Below, piece by piece: positions 5,884 through 7,535 of a stretch of 7,535 bases of DNA. The stretch comes from Gammaproteobacteria bacterium (GTDB lineage: Bacteria > Pseudomonadota > Gammaproteobacteria > BMS3Bbin11): assembly GCA_030597275.1 (NCBI GenBank), contig JAUVSB010000068.1, positions 1-7,535 on the forward strand, read 5' to 3'. The notes below the pieces were generated by a model. That model was not told the DNA's origin, did no database searches, and saw nothing but the letters and a program-made list of their open reading frames with translations. The translations under genes were made by a program, and so were the position numbers. Positions within the stretch are counted from its first letter, which is position 1, and each line of letters opens with the position of its first letter.

Positions 5884-7179
5884 ATGACAGCTTTCCATTT
5901 TCTGCGTGGCCCATACCTGATCCTGTTTGCACTCGCAGCTATCCTGCATGGTCTGCTTGCATTTTTTTCACCTGATCCTAATGGTTATGTTTACGATTTT
6001 TATTCCGATGCCATCATTTTACTGTATGAAAATGGTCAGATCCCGGCTTCTGATGCCTGCTGGGTTTGTTACCATCCACCACTATTACCTATTCTAGGTG
6101 CAGGACTTTTTCATCTGGTTGACTGGTTTGGTGGTAGTCGTGATACACAATTATTTGTCGTCGCCTTTTTTCTGAATATCCTTTCCCTGCTGTTTGCAGT
6201 TTATTCATTTGTCATCTATCGGCACTATCGAAAAATTGCAGAACTGGACCTGACACTCTGGGCTTTACTTCTTTGTCTACCTGTCGTTTTTATCTCAGCA
6301 TTCAGTATTGAGGCCGATATACTCGCATCTACTTTTGTGGTGGCGGCGACCTGGTATTTTATTCAGTTCCTGGATAAGCAACAGTATTCTGACTTGTTAT
6401 TTACGGCTGTTCTGGTAGGCCTGTCTGCAATGACAAAATACACGGGCATCATTATTGCCGTGTATTTCGGTGCAATATTACTTGTTCGATACATGCGACA
6501 TTTTGACTCTCGCGTACTTAAACAAGGGCTGATCTATGCGATGGTCGTTTTTCTTGTTGGCAGTTATCCTTACCTCAAAAACATAAGTGAAGCAGGCACC
6601 CCCGTGGTAGGTAATAAAGCCTGGAACACTGGCAAGAACTACTTCAAAAATTATGACTTCACCAGTTTCAGTATCAAAGCTGTGGTTGATGTATTTACCG
6701 ATCCCAGGGATGCGAAGCTGAAACATTACCCTGCTTATAATAGTCAGGTACTAACTTCTCACTACGGTCAATTATGGACAGATTTTAGTTTTTACACCCG
6801 CGCCCACCGCCATGGCCAATGGCAGCGAGATGATATTTACAAGGGAAAATACATGCCGGTCTGGTTGTTGTGGTGTCTGCTTATTGCCGGCCTGGTGCCG
6901 GTAATTGCCGGAGCAGGGGGCTTTATAGCTCTCATTATTTCTCGCGAAGCACCCTTGCTGCTGGGAATGTTTGTGCTTACTGTGGCGATCTACATTGACT
7001 GGTTTTTGGGGCATAATTTTTGGATGCTGAAAACAAAGTATCTATTATACTTATTGCCCTTGTGGCTGATAGCCATAAACAAAGCTGCTTCATATGTGTC
7101 CGCAAGAGGGCTACAGGCAGGACTGATCCCTGCGGTAATATTTTCTGCTATTTATGGTTTTTACTTCGCTGTTTTCTAG
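5884..7179 (+). CDS. GT-C membrane glycosyltransferase (GT39/ArnT-like)
   Basis: A 431-aa polytopic inner-membrane protein with about 10 predicted helices (roughly 11-28, 66-82, 90-112, 123-141, 144-163, 170-184, 186-203, 213-231, 327-352, 357-373, 384-398, 411-431). The first periplasmic loop carries acidic residues (D38 and D42 in YDFYSD) where GT-C enzymes place their catalytic Asp, followed by YHPPLLPIL (63-71), the HPPL motif of the GT39/PMT/ArnT group. A large loop at about 232-325 is probably periplasmic, and KTKYLLYLLP (383-392) resembles the conserved C-terminal helix motif. Such enzymes move a sugar from a polyprenyl-phosphate donor to lipid, glycan or protein; donor and acceptor are unknown. 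No Shine-Dalgarno precedes ATG 5884, but an upstream in-frame stop (5866) and the position of the first helix support this start. It is divergent from the sulfotransferase, suggesting a joint role in a surface glycan. Confidence 0.85.
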   Translation: MTAFHFLRGPYLILFALAAILHGLLAFFSPDPNGYVYDFYSDAIILLYENGQIPASDACWVCYHPPLLPILGAGLFHLVDWFGGSRDTQLFVVAFFLNILSLLFAVYSFVIYRHYRKIAELDLTLWALLLCLPVVFISAFSIEADILASTFVVAATWYFIQFLDKQQYSDLLFTAVLVGLSAMTKYTGIIIAVYFGAILLVRYMRHFDSRVLKQGLIYAMVVFLVGSYPYLKNISEAGTPVVGNKAWNTGKNYFKNYDFTSFSIKAVVDVFTDPRDAKLKHYPAYNSQVLTSHYGQLWTDFSFYTRAHRHGQWQRDDIYKGKYMPVWLLWCLLIAGLVPVIAGAGGFIALIISREAPLLLGMFVLTVAIYIDWFLGHNFWMLKTKYLLYLLPLWLIAINKAASYVSARGLQAGLIPAVIFSAIYGFYFAVF

Positions 7180-7202
7180 TATTTAGCATACTTGCTTCTA
7201 CT

Positions 7203-7237
7203 CCTTCTCCCCTGGGGGAGAAGGTTGGGATGAGGGG
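7203..7237. repeat. GC-rich dispersed-repeat-like hairpin
   Basis: CCTTCTCCCC (7203-7212) and GGGGAGAAGG (7215-7224) form a perfect 10-bp stem with a 2-nt spacer, followed by TTGGGATGAGGGG. From memory this matches the widespread intergenic repeat CCCTCTCCC...GGGAGAGGGTTGGGGTGAGGG seen in many bacterial genomes. It lies between the convergent ends of the glycosyltransferase and maf genes, so it may slow transcription or protect 3' ends, but no T-run follows on either strand. Confidence 0.65.
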
Positions 7238-7260
7238 CAATTAACAGAACCCTCAATAGC

Positions 7261-7535
7261 TCAGATTACGCTTACACCAAAGTGCTCAAGCATCCTGACC
7301 AGGCGAATTAGCGGTAGACCAATAAGTGTATTAGGGTCTTCTCCATCAAAACGTTCAAGCAGAGCAATACCCAGTCCTTCAGATTTAACACTGCCTGCAC
7401 AGTGGTAAGGTTGTTCTTTATGCAGATAGTTTTCCAGCTGCTGCTCAGTGAGCTTGCGAAAAACAACATGGAAAGGAATAACTTCAGTTTGTGACTCCCC
7501 AGTATCAGCATTTACCAGGGACAATCCAGTATATA
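7261..7535 (-). CDS. yceF: Maf/YceF nucleotide pyrophosphatase (5' end outside)
   Basis: C-terminal 90 residues of a Maf-family pyrophosphatase, closest to E. coli YceF, which hydrolyses 7-methyl-GTP as a house-cleaning enzyme. The frame is open to the right edge (TGLSLVNADTGESQ at the boundary), so the start and the N-terminal nucleotide-binding part are missing; full length is about 195 aa in the family. Diagnostic blocks are FHVVFRKLTEQQLENYL, EQPYHCAGSVKSEGLGIAL, and DPNTLIGLPLIRL, nearly the YceF wording. A TTG at 7522-7524 is internal, not the start. In E. coli yceF lies on the opposite strand just beyond rluC, which agrees with its strand here despite the inserted genes. Confidence 0.9.
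   Translation of the reverse strand, partial: YTGLSLVNADTGESQTEVIPFHVVFRKLTEQQLENYLHKEQPYHCAGSVKSEGLGIALLERFDGEDPNTLIGLPLIRLVRMLEHFGVSVI

Noticed and set aside
7020..7244. A 74-codon plus-strand frame overlapping the end of the glycosyltransferase and the hairpin repeat.
   Set aside because: It is a different frame of a conserved membrane protein and continues through repeat sequence; no support as a gene.

Overview
The window reads as a gammaproteobacterial chromosome segment of moderate GC. The strongest pointer is gene order. RNase E (rne, minus strand) lies divergent from the 23S rRNA pseudouridine synthase rluC, and the right edge carries a minus-strand Maf/YceF pyrophosphatase. This is the enterobacterial rne-rluC-yceF neighbourhood, but with a HAD phosphatase directly behind rluC, as I recall for Pseudomonas, and several extra genes before yceF. 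The exact organism cannot be fixed from sequence alone. A non-enteric gammaproteobacterium (Chromatiales/Thiotrichales-like) is a guess.

Layout. (1) 1-1915, minus: rne, with start and catalytic half complete and the C-terminal tail running off the left edge. (2) 1916-2529: a 614-bp divergent intergenic region. It holds a good sigma70-type promoter for rne, implying a leader of about 500 nt with several small hairpins, plus a separate perfect palindrome just before rluC. (3) 2530-4549, plus: a tight three-gene unit, rluC, HAD phosphatase and yajD (HNH protein), joined by two ATGA stop/start overlaps. (4) 4550-4986, plus: a near-consensus promoter whose -35 is one arm of an inverted repeat, driving a small 80-aa protein of unknown function. 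(5) 4997-5746, minus, and 5884-7179, plus: a divergent pair made of a carbohydrate-type sulfotransferase (Sulfotransfer_2 family) and a polytopic GT-C-type glycosyltransferase. Their shared 137-bp intergenic region is full of short ATCA-based repeats. (6) 7203-7237: a GC-rich dispersed-repeat-like hairpin. (7) 7261-7535, minus: C-terminal part of the Maf/YceF protein.

Functionally, the left half is RNA metabolism (RNase E processing/decay, RluC rRNA modification) coupled to a housekeeping phosphatase and an HNH protein. The right half looks like an accessory insertion between conserved blocks. A membrane glycosyltransferase using lipid-linked sugars and a PAPS-dependent sulfotransferase could together build or decorate a sulfated surface glycan. 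That pathway is inference from the pairing, not shown by the sequence. No CRISPR array, tRNA, rRNA, transposase or phage gene was seen.
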